Origin: Hylemonella gracilis str. Niagara R
GTDB taxonomy: Bacteria > Pseudomonadota > Gammaproteobacteria > Burkholderiales > Burkholderiaceae_C
NCBI RefSeq assembly: GCF_000600295.1
Contig: NZ_JEMG01000001.1
Location: 1,431,165-1,495,164 of the forward strand
Reading direction: 5' to 3'
DNA length: 64,000 nucleotides
Shown here: positions 19,792-29,666 of the stretch, piece after piece
Layout of the letters: every line of letters begins with the position of its first letter
How positions within the stretch are numbered: the stretch's first letter is position 1
Program-made: the position numbers and the translations under genes
The notes under the pieces: generated by a model
Seen by the model: only the letters and a program-made list of their open reading frames with translations
Told to the model about the DNA's origin: nothing
Database searches by the model: none

Positions 19792-19847
19792 AGCAGCTGG
19801 TCCAAGTCGGTTTCAGCCGACAGCAGCGCAATCTGTACCGCCCATGA

Positions 19848-19875
19848 AAAACGCCAGCCTTCGGGCTGGCGTTTT
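19848..19875. terminator. Bidirectional terminator between yggT-type gene and accD
   Basis: Perfect 12-bp stem AAAACGCCAGCC with GGCTGGCGTTTT and a TTCG tetraloop. A-run on the left and T-run on the right let it work for both convergent genes. Confidence 0.93.
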
Positions 19876-19921
19876 CGCTTGTGCAGCTCGGGTACGCCGC
19901 GGGCGGCGCAGGCGCCCGGGC

Positions 19922-20794
19922 TCAGATCAGCGCGTCGGCGGGCTGGCGCAGCAGCATGGCCAGGGCGCTGGCGACGGTCTTGCGGAGTTCGCGGCGGTCG
20001 CAGATGAAGTCCACGGCGCCCTTTTCCTGCAGGAATTCGGCGCGCTGGAAACCTTCGGGCAACTTGACGCGCACGGTGTTTTCGATCACGCGCGGGCCGG
20101 CGAATCCGATCAGGGCCTTGGGCTCGGCGACCACGATGTCACCCACGAAGGCGAAACCGGCGGACACACCGCCCATGGTCGGGTCGGTCAGCACGCTGAT
20201 GTAGGGCAGCTTCTTCTTGGCCAGGCGGGTCAGGGCCGCGTTGGTCTTGGCCATCTGCATCAGCGAGAGCAAGCCTTCCTGCATGCGCGCGCCGCCGGTG
20301 GCAGTGAAGCAGACAAAAGGCACCTTCTGCTCGATGGCGGTTTCCACGCCGCGCACGAAACGTTCGCCGACCACGGAACCCATGGAGCCGCCCATGAAGC
20401 CGAATTCAAACGCCGCCGCCACGACGCCGATGCCGTGCACCGCGCCGCCCTGGACGATGAGCGCGTCGGTCTCGCCCGTCGCTTCCATGGCTTCCTTCAG
20501 GCGCTCAGGATATTTGCGGCTGTCCTTGAACTTGAGTGCGTCCACGGGCAGCACTTCCTGGCCGATCTCATAACGGCCTTCGTTGTCCAGGAAGAGGTTG
20601 AGCCGCGTGCGCGCGTCGATGCGGTGGTGATGGCCGCAGGTGGGGCAGACGTTCTGGTTGTGCTCCAGGTCGGTCTTGTAGAGCACGGATTCACAACTCG
20701 GGCACTTGATCCACAGGCCCTCGGGCACGGTGCGGCGCTCCGCCGGATCGCTGGGCTGGATTTTCGGGGGCAGAAGTTTTTCGAGCCAACTCAT
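19922..20794 (-). CDS. accD: Acetyl-CoA carboxylase carboxyltransferase, beta subunit
   Basis: Carboxyltransferase half of acetyl-CoA carboxylase, making malonyl-CoA for fatty-acid synthesis with AccA. 290 aa. The N-terminal C4 zinc ribbon is Cys31, Cys34, Cys50, Cys53 (CPSC ... CPTC). The crotonase-like core shows [29 protein letters not shown] and GFAGPRVIE. Distal gene of the trpFBA-accD run, an order common in Burkholderiales, followed by a clear terminator. Confidence 0.97.
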   Translation of the reverse strand: MSWLEKLLPPKIQPSDPAERRTVPEGLWIKCPSCESVLYKTDLEHNQNVCPTCGHHHRIDARTRLNLFLDNEGRYEIGQEVLPVDALKFKDSRKYPERLKEAMEATGETDALIVQGGAVHGIGVVAAAFEFGFMGGSMGSVVGERFVRGVETAIEQKVPFVCFTATGGARMQEGLLSLMQMAKTNAALTRLAKKKLPYISVLTDPTMGGVSAGFAFVGDIVVAEPKALIGFAGPRVIENTVRVKLPEGFQRAEFLQEKGAVDFICDRRELRKTVASALAMLLRQPADALI

Positions 20795-20830
20795 GTTGGA
20801 TTCCTCTCAGATCGGAAAAGATCGGGATGG

Positions 20831-20890
20831 GGCGCGCCGGCTGGCGCCGGCAGGGGCCGGCTGTCGCCAATTGGCGACGGGCGCGCGAGG
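20831..20890. repeat. Palindrome-dense spacer between trpA and accD
   Basis: Holds GGCGCGCC (20831-20838), an imperfect GC palindrome around TGGCGCCGG, and a perfect 16-bp palindrome GTCGCCAATTGGCGAC (20863-20878) with no loop, followed by gggcgcgcg. It may fold as nested hairpins in the trp-accD mRNA or bind a dimeric protein; neither is shown. Confidence 0.55.
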
Positions 20891-20896
20891 CGGGGA

Positions 20897-21738
20897 TTAT
20901 CCCTCCAAACTGTCCAGGGCCCGGCGGATGCCCCGCAGGAAGTCCATGGCAACGGTAACGACTTGTGCGTGGGGCTTGTCACCGATCAGCTGCAGGATGC
21001 GGCTGCCGATGACCACCGCGTCGGCGCTGGCGCCGATGGCTTTGGCGGTTTCCGCATCCCGTATGCCGAAACCGACACCGACCGGGATCTTCACGTGCTG
21101 GCGTATGCGCGGCAGCATGGCCTGCACGGCCGAGGTGTCCAGCGCGCCCGAGCCGGTGACGCCTTTGAGCGAAACGTAGTAGACGTAGCCGCTGGCCAGT
21201 TGGGCCACTTGGGCCATGCGCTCGTCTGTGCTGGTGGGCGCGAGCAGGAAGATCAGGTCCATGCCCTGGGCCTTCAGCCGGGCGGCAAAGTCCTGACACT
21301 CCTCGGGCGGATAGTCGACGACGAGCACGCCGTCCACGCCGGCCGCCGCGGCGTCGCGCACGAAAGCGGAGTCCGCCTGGGCACCGGCAGAATGGCTGGC
21401 CCCATGCAACTGGTCGTAGCGTTCGATGGGATTGGCGTAGCCCATCAGCACCACGGGCGTGGTCTGGTTCTTGACGCGGAACTCGCGCACCATGCTCAGC
21501 ACCTGCTTGAGGCCGATGCCCGCGGCCAGGGCTTTGTCTCCCGCCGCCTGGATCACCGGTCCGTCGGCGCTGGGATCGGAAAAGGGCACGCCCAGTTCGA
21601 TCACGTCGGCCCCGGCCTCGACCATGCCCGCCATCAGCGCGGGCGTGATGTCGGGGTAGGGATAGCCAGCCGTGACGAAGGGAATCAGCGCCTTGCGTTT
21701 TTCGCTTTTCAGCTGTTCGAAGGTGTCGGTGATCCGGC

Positions 21739-21742
<4 letters not shown>
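20897..21742 (-). CDS. trpA: Tryptophan synthase, alpha subunit
   Basis: Cleaves indole-3-glycerol phosphate to indole, which is channelled to TrpB. 281 aa from the ATG giving [11 protein letters not shown]; the frame is open further upstream inside trpB, but not used. Catalytic Glu49 ([11 protein letters not shown]) and Asp60 (SADGP) are present, as is the phosphate-binding VGFGIRD. The start overlaps the trpB stop by 4 bp, giving translational coupling of the two subunits. Confidence 0.97.
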
Positions 21743-23079
<1,337 letters not shown>

Positions 23080-23096
23080 GGTGGTTTCCAAACGGT

Positions 23097-23798
23097 TTAT
23101 GCCTGCGTCGCTGTCGCGTCTTGCGCGCGCACGGCGGCGACGAAGGCCTGGATCTTCCCGGCGTCCTTCACTCCCTTGGAGGCTTCGACGCCGGAGCTCA
23201 CGTCCACGGCCAGCGATTTACAGCGCGGCCGCAGCAGGCGGATGCCATCGCCCACATTTGCAGGCGTCAACCCACCACTCAAGACGAGGTGAGCGTCGAC
23301 GTTTGGAGGAAGCTGTGACCATTCGAAAGTTTTGCCGCCGCCGCCATAACCTTCGACCTGTGCGTCGAGGAGGATGGCTTGGGCATGGGCGTAATCGTGC
23401 GCGTATTTTACGAGGTCAAACGCCTCGCCGATTTCACCAAGCCCGTTCTGCAGGGGAATGCGGGCGGCACGCAGGAAGGCGCGCGGATGGGGCCGTTCGC
23501 TGGCGGCCTTGGCCAGCATCAGGCAATGTTGCGGCGTTTCGTCGCCGTGGAATTGCAAAACGGCGTTGGGAATCAGCTCGCAGGCCAGCCGGACCTGGCC
23601 CGGCGTGGCGTTGACGAAGAGCAGCACGGGTGTGACGAAGGCCGGCAGGCGCCGGGCCAGGACCGCGGCGCGGTGCGGCAGGACGTGGCGCGGGCTTTTT
23701 TCATAGAGCACGAAGCCGGCGGCATCGGCCCCGGCTTCGGCCACGGCATCCACGTCTTGTTCGCGGGTCAGGCCGCAGATCTTGATTCTTGTCCTCAT
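23097..23798 (-). CDS. trpF: Phosphoribosylanthranilate isomerase
   Basis: Third step of tryptophan synthesis, an Amadori rearrangement. 233 aa TIM barrel. Catalytic Cys8 sits in [10 protein letters not shown] and the general acid Asp in [10 protein letters not shown] near the C-terminus; LQFHGDE and [10 protein letters not shown] match the family. Tryptophan genes trpE, trpG, trpD and trpC are not nearby, so the pathway is split, as is usual in betaproteobacteria. The upstream spacer carries two hairpin elements. Confidence 0.96.
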   Translation of the reverse strand: MRTRIKICGLTREQDVDAVAEAGADAAGFVLYEKSPRHVLPHRAAVLARRLPAFVTPVLLFVNATPGQVRLACELIPNAVLQFHGDETPQHCLMLAKAASERPHPRAFLRAARIPLQNGLGEIGEAFDLVKYAHDYAHAQAILLDAQVEGYGGGGKTFEWSQLPPNVDAHLVLSGGLTPANVGDGIRLLRPRCKSLAVDVSSGVEASKGVKDAGKIQAFVAAVRAQDATATQA

Positions 23799-23837
23799 GG
23801 GGTGATGTTAGCTGGCGTACGCTGCTTTGGTGACACG

Positions 23838-23922
23838 CAGGCGCACGGGTTTGGGCGACCACTCCTCATACGATTTGCTGCGCAAATCCAAATCGTCGGG
23901 TTCACCCAAACCCGCGCGCCTG
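23838..23922 (+). repeat. Palindromic element 1, core in plus orientation
   Basis: 85 bp. Arms of 21 nt (23838-23858 and 23902-23922) pair at 19 of 21 positions; both exceptions would be G-U wobbles in minus-strand RNA, the transcribed strand of the truA-trpF run. The inner part 23864-23900 is the 37-bp core shared with element 2, itself partly palindromic around GATTTGCTGCGCAAATC. Confidence 0.85.
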
Positions 23923-23970
23923 CTTGGAGCCGGCACTCAATGCATGCGGACAGTTGAGATGCAGGTTCAA

Positions 23971-24049
23971 GCACATGGGGGCTACGCCGCCTGCCGATTT
24001 CGATTTGCGCAGCAAATCATATGAGGCGGGCGGCGTAACCCCCATGTGC
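23971..24049 (-). repeat. Palindromic element 2, core in minus orientation
   Basis: 79 bp. Arms of 25 nt (23971-23995 and 24025-24049) pair at 23 of 25 positions, the two exceptions each being a wobble on one strand. The core 23990-24026 matches the core of element 1 at 33 of 37 positions in reverse complement, while the outer arms are unrelated in sequence to those of element 1. Confidence 0.85.
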
Positions 24050-24108
24050 GCAGTCAACGCGGTGGCGTCCGGATTCTGTGGGGCAGTGAGTGCCCAAAGC
24101 GTGGACAC

Positions 24109-24921
24109 TCAAGGCAACCAGTCAAACGCTGGTGTGCGCTCCGGCAAACCCCAGTGCGCGTCGTAACGCGGCCCGAGGAAATAGAGACCATCGGGCATGA
24201 AGGTCGGAGCGGCGGCGTCCCGACTGCGGGCCGCGACGACCTCGGCCATCCAGGTGGGCGGCTTCTTGCCCTGACCGATCACGATCAGGCAACCCATGAT
24301 GTTGCGGATCATGTGGTGCAAGAAGGCGCTGGCCTCGAACTCGAAGCGCCAGTAACAAGTGTCTGGTGCGTGGCTGCCATCGCGCGCGCCGTGCCGGCTG
24401 ATTTCCACCCGCATCAGGTTCTTGATCGGGGACAGGGCCTGACAGGCCGCGGCGCGAAAGGAGGTGAAATCCCGCTCGCCCAGCAGATGAGGCAAGGCGG
24501 CCTGCATGACATCCAGATCCAGCGGCTGGAACACCCAGCCCACGCGCCGCGCTTCTACGCTGGGCCGCACAGGGGACTGCAGCAGAACGTAGGCATAACG
24601 GCGACTGGTCGCGCTGGCACGGGAATGGAATTCGTCCGGCACCGGCTGCGCCCACTGCACGGCGATATCGGCCGGCAGATGGGTGTTGGTGCCGCGCACC
24701 CAGGCGTAGGGCGTGCGCTGCGCGCTCGTGTCGAAATGCACCACCTGCATCAGGCCGTGCACGCCCGCGTCGGTGCGGCCCGCGCAGAGGGTGGAGATGG
24801 GCTCATCGGCGAACCGGCCCAGGGCGTGCTCCAGCCGGTCCTGCACCGTGCGGCCCGAGGACTGGCTTTGCCAGCCCTCGTAGGCCGCGCCGTCGTAGCT
24901 CAGGCCCAGGGCGACGCGCAT
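24109..24921 (-). CDS. truA: tRNA pseudouridine(38-40) synthase
   Basis: Modifies uridines 38-40 in the anticodon arm of many tRNAs. 270 aa from the ATG giving MRVALGLSYDGAAYEGW; a GTG ten codons upstream, 13 bp after the fimV stop, is a real alternative. The catalytic Asp51 lies in CAGRTDAGVH, and FLHHMIRNIMG is the second conserved motif. Genes fimV, truA and trpF follow each other on the minus strand. Confidence 0.95.
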   Translation of the reverse strand: MRVALGLSYDGAAYEGWQSQSSGRTVQDRLEHALGRFADEPISTLCAGRTDAGVHGLMQVVHFDTSAQRTPYAWVRGTNTHLPADIAVQWAQPVPDEFHSRASATSRRYAYVLLQSPVRPSVEARRVGWVFQPLDLDVMQAALPHLLGERDFTSFRAAACQALSPIKNLMRVEISRHGARDGSHAPDTCYWRFEFEASAFLHHMIRNIMGCLIVIGQGKKPPTWMAEVVAARSRDAAAPTFMPDGLYFLGPRYDAHWGLPERTPAFDWLP

Positions 24922-24963
24922 GCCGCGGTTCTCAGGTCCGCGCTGCGGCACACCGCCGGCGCA

Positions 24964-27294
24964 TCAACCGAGGGCCGCCAGGGCCTGCTCGGCGCGCGCC
25001 TTCATCTCACCCTCGGCCTCGGCGATGATTTCTTCGATCAGCGCGCGTGCGCCGTCGGTGTCGCCGATGGCCTTGAACTCATCCGCCAGGGCCAGCTTGG
25101 TGGCCAGCGGGTCGTCCTCATCCTCGGCCGGCGTGGGGGCCGCGCTCAGGCTGGGCGAGGGCGCGTCCAGGTCCAGCGACAGGCTGCTCAGGTCGAAGTC
25201 CACCGGCGCAGGTTCGGGCCGGGCGGCAGGGGCCGGGGCGGCCATCGGAGCCGGCGGCGCGTCGCCAAAGTCCAGATCCGCGTCAGGCGAGACGTTGAGC
25301 AGAGCGTCACCGGACTGGTAGAGGGCGTTGTCCGGATCGAGTTCGCGGCCCAGCGTGCTGATCACGTCCCACTCGGGGCCGCTGCCGCCGCTGGCTTCGT
25401 GCGCCTGGGTCGCGATCAGCGTGAAATTGGCCAGGTCACCGCGCTTGGCATAGATCTCGGCCAGTTTCTGGTGAATGGCCACGCGCCTGGGTTGGCGCGG
25501 CAGGGCATCCTTGAGGATGTCTTCGGCTTGCTGGTCTCGGCCATAGGAGAGGTAGAGCTCGGCCTCGGCCACCGGGTCCACGTCATCGCCCGCAGGCACC
25601 GAGGGCGCGCCTTGCGCGTCGGCCGGCCCGTCGTTGGCCTGCATGCTGTCCTGGAATTCGTCCTGGGCAGGGCGTTGCTTGCGTCGGCGGTAGACCAGCA
25701 ACCCGATCAGCAGGGCTGCCAAGCCCGCGCCGACGGCGGGCACCACGGGGTTGGCCAGCAGGTCGTTGACGAGTTCATCGAAAGACAGGCTGTCGTCCGG
25801 CGCTGCGGCGGCTGCGGCATCCTGGGCGGCCGCGCCAGCGGCCGAGGTGACGGGGACGGACCCTGTGGCCGGCGCGGCGGGGGCCGCCGTGGCACCGGGC
25901 TGGGTTGTGGGGCCAGAGCCGGGCGGGGTGGGGGTGGTGGCCTTGCTGAGCTGTTCCAGCTCGGCGATGTTCTTGTTCAAGGCTGCGCTGCGTTCGGCGG
26001 CTTCCCGGGCTTTGCGTTCCTCGGCCAGGGCTTGTGCGCTCTGCGCCTGCACTGCACCCTTGGAGAGGGTGAGTTGGTCGGGCGTCGCAGGGGCGGCCCG
26101 GCGGTCCTGCACCTGAGGTTGCACGCTGCCGCCAGTCTGGCGCTGGGCGGCGGTGGCGCTTGCGGGGGCGGCGTCAGCCAGGCGGCGGCGGTATTCGTCG
26201 AAGTCCAGGTTCTGGGCAATGACCAGCTGGCGCGCTTGCGTGCGGCTCACGTTCTGGGCGGTCTCGGCGCCGGGAAGCGTGAGCACGACACCGGCGCGCA
26301 GGCGATTGACATTGCCGTTGACGAAGGCGTGCGGGTTGGCGCGCAGCATGGCCACCAGCATCTGGTTCAGCGAGACTTGCACATAGGCTGGTTGTCGGGC
26401 CAGCTGCGCCAGCGCGATCTCGCCCGCCGTGTCGCCGGACTTGACGTTGATGCGCGTGTCGCGTGCCGGTGCAGCCTGACGGGGCCTGGTCTGGGCGGCC
26501 GCCGGTGCGGGTGTCGCGCTCTGAGTCGCGCCGGCTGGCGCTGCTTCGCTGGTGGTCGCTGGGGTCGTCGCCGAGGCTGCCGCGTCCGCAGGCGCGGACG
26601 GCGCGGCGTCGGATGACGTGGCCTGTGTGGCGGGCGGGGTATCGGAGGTTGCAGGTTCGGCTGGGCCGGGCTCGGTGGGTGCCACCGCCACGGGTGCGGC
26701 AGTCACATCTGCGGGCGCAGCGTCGGGCAAGGGCGTGACGGGTGTGGGCAGCGCCGTCGTGACGGGCGGCGTGAACACGGGGGCAGGGGCTGCAGCCTCG
26801 GGCGTTGCGGCACCGGCCTGGGTCGGGTCCGTCGAGCTGGGAGTCCGTCCGCCGCCGGGGGGGGGATCGAACAGCAGGGTGTAGTCGCGCACCAGACGGC
26901 CCGAAGCCCAGGTGGCTTCCAGAATCAGGTCGACATAAGGTTCGCCGACGCTCTGCGGGTTGCTCAGGCGCAGGAAATAGCGGCCGTCCTGCTGTTGCAA
27001 GGAGATCTGCAGACCATTGAGCGCCGGGCTGTATTCCATGCCGCTGGCGGCGAAGGATTCGGGCGTGGCCAGGCGCGCGCGCAGCGTGGCAGCCTCTTCG
27101 TTGCTGATGTCCAGCAGCTCGACTTCGGCGCGCAGCGGTTCACCCAGCGACGACTGGACCACCGCGCGGCCCAGGGACAGCGCATGGGCTGCGGCGCTGA
27201 ACAAGCCGAGCGCCGTCGCGCAGGCCAGGGCCAAGGCGCTTTTCTGAAGCACGCCGGATGGCTTGCGGGCGCGGTGGGGTTGGGCGGAAATCAC
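24964..27294 (-). CDS. fimV: FimV/HubP-type polar landmark protein
   Basis: Large inner-membrane protein which in relatives organises the cell pole, type IV pili and peptidoglycan. 776 aa, GTG start with ribosome-binding site GGAGG. Signal peptide (residues 1-38, AHA-LSLG), then the FimV N-terminal domain to about 145, a long Pro/Ala/Thr-rich stretch, a LysM-like segment near 280-350, a coiled-coil part (about 415-445), a transmembrane helix near 540 (LLIGLLVYRRR), a TPR-like region and the C-terminal FimV motif ATKLALADEFKAIGDTDGA. Function inferred from the family. Confidence 0.92.
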   Translation of the reverse strand: MISAQPHRARKPSGVLQKSALALACATALGLFSAAAHALSLGRAVVQSSLGEPLRAEVELLDISNEEAATLRARLATPESFAASGMEYSPALNGLQISLQQQDGRYFLRLSNPQSVGEPYVDLILEATWASGRLVRDYTLLFDPPPGGGRTPSSTDPTQAGAATPEAAAPAPVFTPPVTTALPTPVTPLPDAAPADVTAAPVAVAPTEPGPAEPATSDTPPATQATSSDAAPSAPADAAASATTPATTSEAAPAGATQSATPAPAAAQTRPRQAAPARDTRINVKSGDTAGEIALAQLARQPAYVQVSLNQMLVAMLRANPHAFVNGNVNRLRAGVVLTLPGAETAQNVSRTQARQLVIAQNLDFDEYRRRLADAAPASATAAQRQTGGSVQPQVQDRRAAPATPDQLTLSKGAVQAQSAQALAEERKAREAAERSAALNKNIAELEQLSKATTPTPPGSGPTTQPGATAAPAAPATGSVPVTSAAGAAAQDAAAAAAPDDSLSFDELVNDLLANPVVPAVGAGLAALLIGLLVYRRRKQRPAQDEFQDSMQANDGPADAQGAPSVPAGDDVDPVAEAELYLSYGRDQQAEDILKDALPRQPRRVAIHQKLAEIYAKRGDLANFTLIATQAHEASGGSGPEWDVISTLGRELDPDNALYQSGDALLNVSPDADLDFGDAPPAPMAAPAPAARPEPAPVDFDLSSLSLDLDAPSPSLSAAPTPAEDEDDPLATKLALADEFKAIGDTDGARALIEEIIAEAEGEMKARAEQALAALG

Positions 27295-27336
27295 GAGGGC
27301 CTCCGAAGATCGGGCAGGGGCTGAAAATCAAAAAGT

Positions 27337-27365
27337 ACCATAGCATCAATGACTTGGCTTGACAA
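27337..27365 (-). promoter_or_regulatory. Sigma-70-type promoter of fimV
   Basis: On the minus strand TTGTCA (27360-27365) is separated by exactly 17 bp from TATGGT (27337-27342). It lies about 45 bp upstream of the fimV GTG and is one of the better promoter matches in the window, so fimV and perhaps truA onwards can be transcribed apart from asd. Confidence 0.65.
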
Positions 27366-27462
27366 GCTGAGAAGATGCTTAATCTTTGCGTTTTATCTTG
27401 CTTTGGGCAACGCCTGGGCCTGTAAGGGGCCCAGAGGGGCGTGTGCCCATGCGCTGGGGGTT

Positions 27463-28593
27463 TCAGGCCTCCAGCAGGATGCGCAGCATACGACGCAACG
27501 GTTCGGCCGCGCCCCAGAGCAACTGGTCGCCAATGGTGAAGGCGCCCAGGTATTCCGGCCCCATGGCCATCTTACGGATGCGACCCACGGGGATGGTCAG
27601 CGTGCCCGTCACGGCCACGGGGGTCAAGTCGCGGATGGTGGCTTCCTTGTTGTTGGGCACCACCTTCACCCAGGCGTTGTCAGCGGCGATCATGGCCTCG
27701 ATGTCGGCCAAGGGTACATTCTTCTTCAGTTTGAAGGTCAGGGCCTGGCTGTGGCAGCGCATCGCACCGATGCGCACGCAGAAACCGTCGACCGGCACGG
27801 CTGGCGAGCCGAAGCCTTCACCTTGGCCCAGGATCTTGTTGGTCTCGGCGCCGCCCTTCCATTCTTCGCGGCTGACCCCATTGCCGAGGTCCTTGTCGAT
27901 CCAGGGAATCAAGGAGCCGCCCAGCGGCACGCCAAAGTTGGCGGTTTCCTCAGCCGACAGGCTGCGCTGCTTGGCGATGACCTTGCGGTCGATCTCCAGG
28001 ATGGCGCTCTTGGGGTCGGCCAGCAAGTTCTTGACCTCGGCATTCAAGGTGCCGTACTGCGTGAGCAACTCGCGCATGTGTTGCGCGCCGCCGCCGCTGG
28101 CGGCCTGGTAGGTCTGGGTGCTCATCCATTCGACCAGGCCCGCCTTGTACAGCGCGCCCACGCCCATCAGCATGCAGCTCACGGTGCAGTTGCCACCGAT
28201 CCAGTTCAGACCGCCCTTGGACAAGGCGTTCTGGATGACCGGCAGGTTCACCGGGTCCAGGATGATGACCGCGTCGTCCTTCATGCGCAGGGTGGAGGCC
28301 GCGTCGATCCAATGTCCCTTCCAGCCCGCCGCACGCAGCTTGGGGAAGACCTCGGTCGTGTAGTCGCCGCCCTGGGCAGTGATGATGATGTCGCAACGCT
28401 TGAGCGCGTCGATGTTGTGCGCGTCCTGCAGCGTGGTCTCGTTCTTCGCCATCGTCGGGGCCTTGCCGCCCGAGTTAGAGGTGGAGAAAAACAACGGCTC
28501 GATCTGGTCGAAATCCTTCTCCGCGACCATGCGATCCATCAACACCGAGCCGACCATGCCGCGCCAGCCGACCAGACCTACCAACTTGCTCAT
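27463..28593 (-). CDS. asd: Aspartate-semialdehyde dehydrogenase
   Basis: NADPH-dependent reduction of aspartyl phosphate to aspartate semialdehyde, the branch point to lysine, diaminopimelate, threonine, isoleucine and methionine. 376 aa from the ATG giving [16 protein letters not shown]; the open frame continues 25 codons upstream without family similarity. Catalytic Cys136 is in [12 protein letters not shown]. The 250-bp upstream region holds a short Thr/Ile/Lys-rich leader frame and hairpins (see separate entries), suggesting attenuation control. Confidence 0.97.
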   Translation of the reverse strand: MSKLVGLVGWRGMVGSVLMDRMVAEKDFDQIEPLFFSTSNSGGKAPTMAKNETTLQDAHNIDALKRCDIIITAQGGDYTTEVFPKLRAAGWKGHWIDAASTLRMKDDAVIILDPVNLPVIQNALSKGGLNWIGGNCTVSCMLMGVGALYKAGLVEWMSTQTYQAASGGGAQHMRELLTQYGTLNAEVKNLLADPKSAILEIDRKVIAKQRSLSAEETANFGVPLGGSLIPWIDKDLGNGVSREEWKGGAETNKILGQGEGFGSPAVPVDGFCVRIGAMRCHSQALTFKLKKNVPLADIEAMIAADNAWVKVVPNNKEATIRDLTPVAVTGTLTIPVGRIRKMAMGPEYLGAFTIGDQLLWGAAEPLRRMLRILLEA

Positions 28594-28620
28594 TACCGTG
28601 CCCTTCACAACATCAGGTTT

Positions 28621-28661
28621 AAAACAAACAGCGTCCATGCACACCGGACGTCGCTGCGACG
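28621..28661 (-). promoter_or_regulatory. Candidate asd attenuator: mutually exclusive hairpins plus U-tract
   Basis: Read on the minus strand, CGTCG-CAG-CGACG (28661-28649) can form one hairpin, or its right side can shift to CGTCC pairing with GGACG (28650-28632, 9-nt loop). The second hairpin is followed at once by TGTTTGTTTT, a terminator-like layout ending 28 bp before asd. The two share 2 nt, so only one can form. Each stem is only 5 bp, so terminator strength is uncertain. Confidence 0.4.
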
Positions 28662-28743
28662 CAACCATGGGAATTCGGGGCTGTGGCCCGGCTCCGACTC
28701 GTCGTTCGGTGCCGGAAAGGGCGCGCGACGAGCCGGGGCGAGG

Positions 28744-28842
28744 TCAGCCCTTGATCGTCGTGGTTTTGGTGATGTCCGCGCGCGCGACCGCGCCGGCCAG
28801 GATGGCGGCGGTGTTCAGGGGGAACAGGCAGGCGGGCGACAT
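28744..28842 (-). CDS. Putative Thr/Ile/Lys-rich leader peptide of asd
   Basis: 32 codons, ATG to TGA, ending in ITKTTTIK followed by Gly and stop. Four Thr, two Ile and two Lys in eight consecutive codons are all end products of the pathway that Asd feeds. The frame starts only 8 bp after a TACAAT -10-like box, so the mRNA would be leaderless or nearly so. No Shine-Dalgarno sequence is seen. The stop lies 150 bp upstream of asd. By analogy with thrL of E. coli it may sense charged tRNA; whether it is translated is unknown. Confidence 0.45.
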   Translation of the reverse strand: MSPACLFPLNTAAILAGAVARADITKTTTIKG

Positions 28843-28932
28843 GGCTGGGGATTGTAGCGGATGGGCTGGTCGCCGCAGTCCCTGTGGAACAATCGTGGCC
28901 GGGCGGCGCGTCGTGCGCCTGACCGAAGTTTC

Positions 28933-29196
28933 ATGCAATTCCCCATTTCCCTTCCCTTGCGCAAGCTCCCCGCGCGCCACGCCGGCGTGGTGATGCCCTT
29001 CTTTCTGTCGTTCATGATGTCCGGCATCATTTCCTTCATCAGTATCCTGCGAGGCGTGGGTTGGCGGGGTCTGACGCTGCCGGGCTGGCTGGGCGCCTGG
29101 GGCCTGTCCTGGGCGGTGGCCTTTCCGATGGTGCTCTTGCTGCTGCCCGTGGTGCGTCGCCTGACGGCCCGGGTCGTGCAGATGGACCGGCCTTGA
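28933..29196 (+). CDS. DUF2798 family small membrane protein
   Basis: 87 aa with two transmembrane helices (about 17-37 and 52-73). The pattern LPARHAGVVMPFFLSFMMS, then a short loop and LGAWGLSWAVAFPMVLLLLPVVRRL fits DUF2798, a family of unknown function. I chose the ATG at 28933 because it places the conserved start of the family near residue 1. Transcribed opposite to asd and leuB, followed by a cupin gene 15 bp downstream. Confidence 0.82.
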   Translation: MQFPISLPLRKLPARHAGVVMPFFLSFMMSGIISFISILRGVGWRGLTLPGWLGAWGLSWAVAFPMVLLLLPVVRRLTARVVQMDRP

Positions 29197-29211
29197 GTGC
29201 TTGCTGCCAAC

Positions 29212-29589
29212 ATGAACTCGCCCACCGTGCATCTTCTGCTGTCGGCTGCGGAAGTCGAAGGCGCTGGCACGCCAGAAGTTTATTTCCTCGCGCCCGAGAA
29301 ACTCATCACTGGCAATCCGAAGCAGACCCTGTGGATGCAGTACACCGACCCGACGCAGCAGTACGTCGTCGGCCTATGGCGCAGCGAGCCCGGCAAGTGG
29401 CGTATCCACTACACCGAGGAAGAGTATTGCCGCATGCTGGACGGCGTGAGCGTCATAACCGACGAAGCGGGCCATGCGGTGACGCTGCGTGTGGGTGACG
29501 AATTCGTGATCCCGCGTGGTTTCGTGGGAACGTGGGAGGTGGTCGAAGCCACGACCAAGCGTTTCGTGATCTATGAAAAAGCGGGCTGA
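29212..29589 (+). CDS. Cupin-fold protein (DUF861 type)
   Basis: 125 aa small beta-barrel. The pattern GLWRSEPGKWRIHY, EEEYCRMLDGVSVITDEAG and LRVGDEFVIPRGFVGTWEV is that of the (S)-ureidoglycine aminohydrolase-like cupin group DUF861, in which the Glu of EEEYC and the VIPRGF turn are conserved. Substrate unknown. Probably cotranscribed with the DUF2798 gene. Confidence 0.85.
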   Translation: MNSPTVHLLLSAAEVEGAGTPEVYFLAPEKLITGNPKQTLWMQYTDPTQQYVVGLWRSEPGKWRIHYTEEEYCRMLDGVSVITDEAGHAVTLRVGDEFVIPRGFVGTWEVVEATTKRFVIYEKAG

Positions 29590-29616
29590 GCCGCGTGAGG
29601 AAACTGAAGCCGTGCA

Positions 29617-29643
29617 TGAAAAAGCTGCCTTGGGAGGCAGCTT
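29617..29643 (-). terminator. Terminator of leuB
   Basis: Nine-bp stem AAGCTGCCT with AGGCAGCTT and a 4-nt loop; on the minus strand it is followed by a U-run (plus-strand gaaaaa). It lies 24 bp after the leuB stop and can also act weakly on the convergent cupin gene. Confidence 0.85.
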
Positions 29644-29666
29644 GTATGACGGGGTGAAGAGCCTGC

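Larger units (their letters stand above)
23799..24108. other. Spacer between truA and trpF filled by two hairpin elements
   Basis: 310 bp, both neighbours on the minus strand. Apart from about 40 bp at the trpF end and 60 bp at the truA end, it consists of two palindromic elements (23838-23922 and 23971-24049) and a 48-bp linker. Short open frames on both strands cross the elements and contain the same SYDLLRKSK peptide only because the shared DNA core is repeated; they are not called as genes. Confidence 0.8.
28594..28932. other. Divergent regulatory region between asd and DUF2798 gene
   Basis: 339 bp. On the minus strand it holds a -10-like TACAAT (28851-28856), a 32-codon leader frame (28744-28842), a GC-rich hairpin zone (28683-28740), two overlapping small hairpins (28632-28661) and a U-rich tract (28621-28630) before asd. 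On the plus strand an AACAAT element (28889-28894) may be the -10 of the DUF2798-cupin pair. Confidence 0.65.

Noticed and set aside
23827-24108. Short frames over the truA-trpF hairpins that encode the same SYDLLRKSK peptide on opposite strands
   Set aside because: The shared peptide follows from the repeated DNA core; the frames differ outside it and lack start signals.
24046-26616. 856-codon plus-strand open frame opposite truA and fimV
   Set aside because: Gly/Arg-rich shadow of the Ala/Pro-rich fimV and of truA; both minus-strand genes have clear family motifs.
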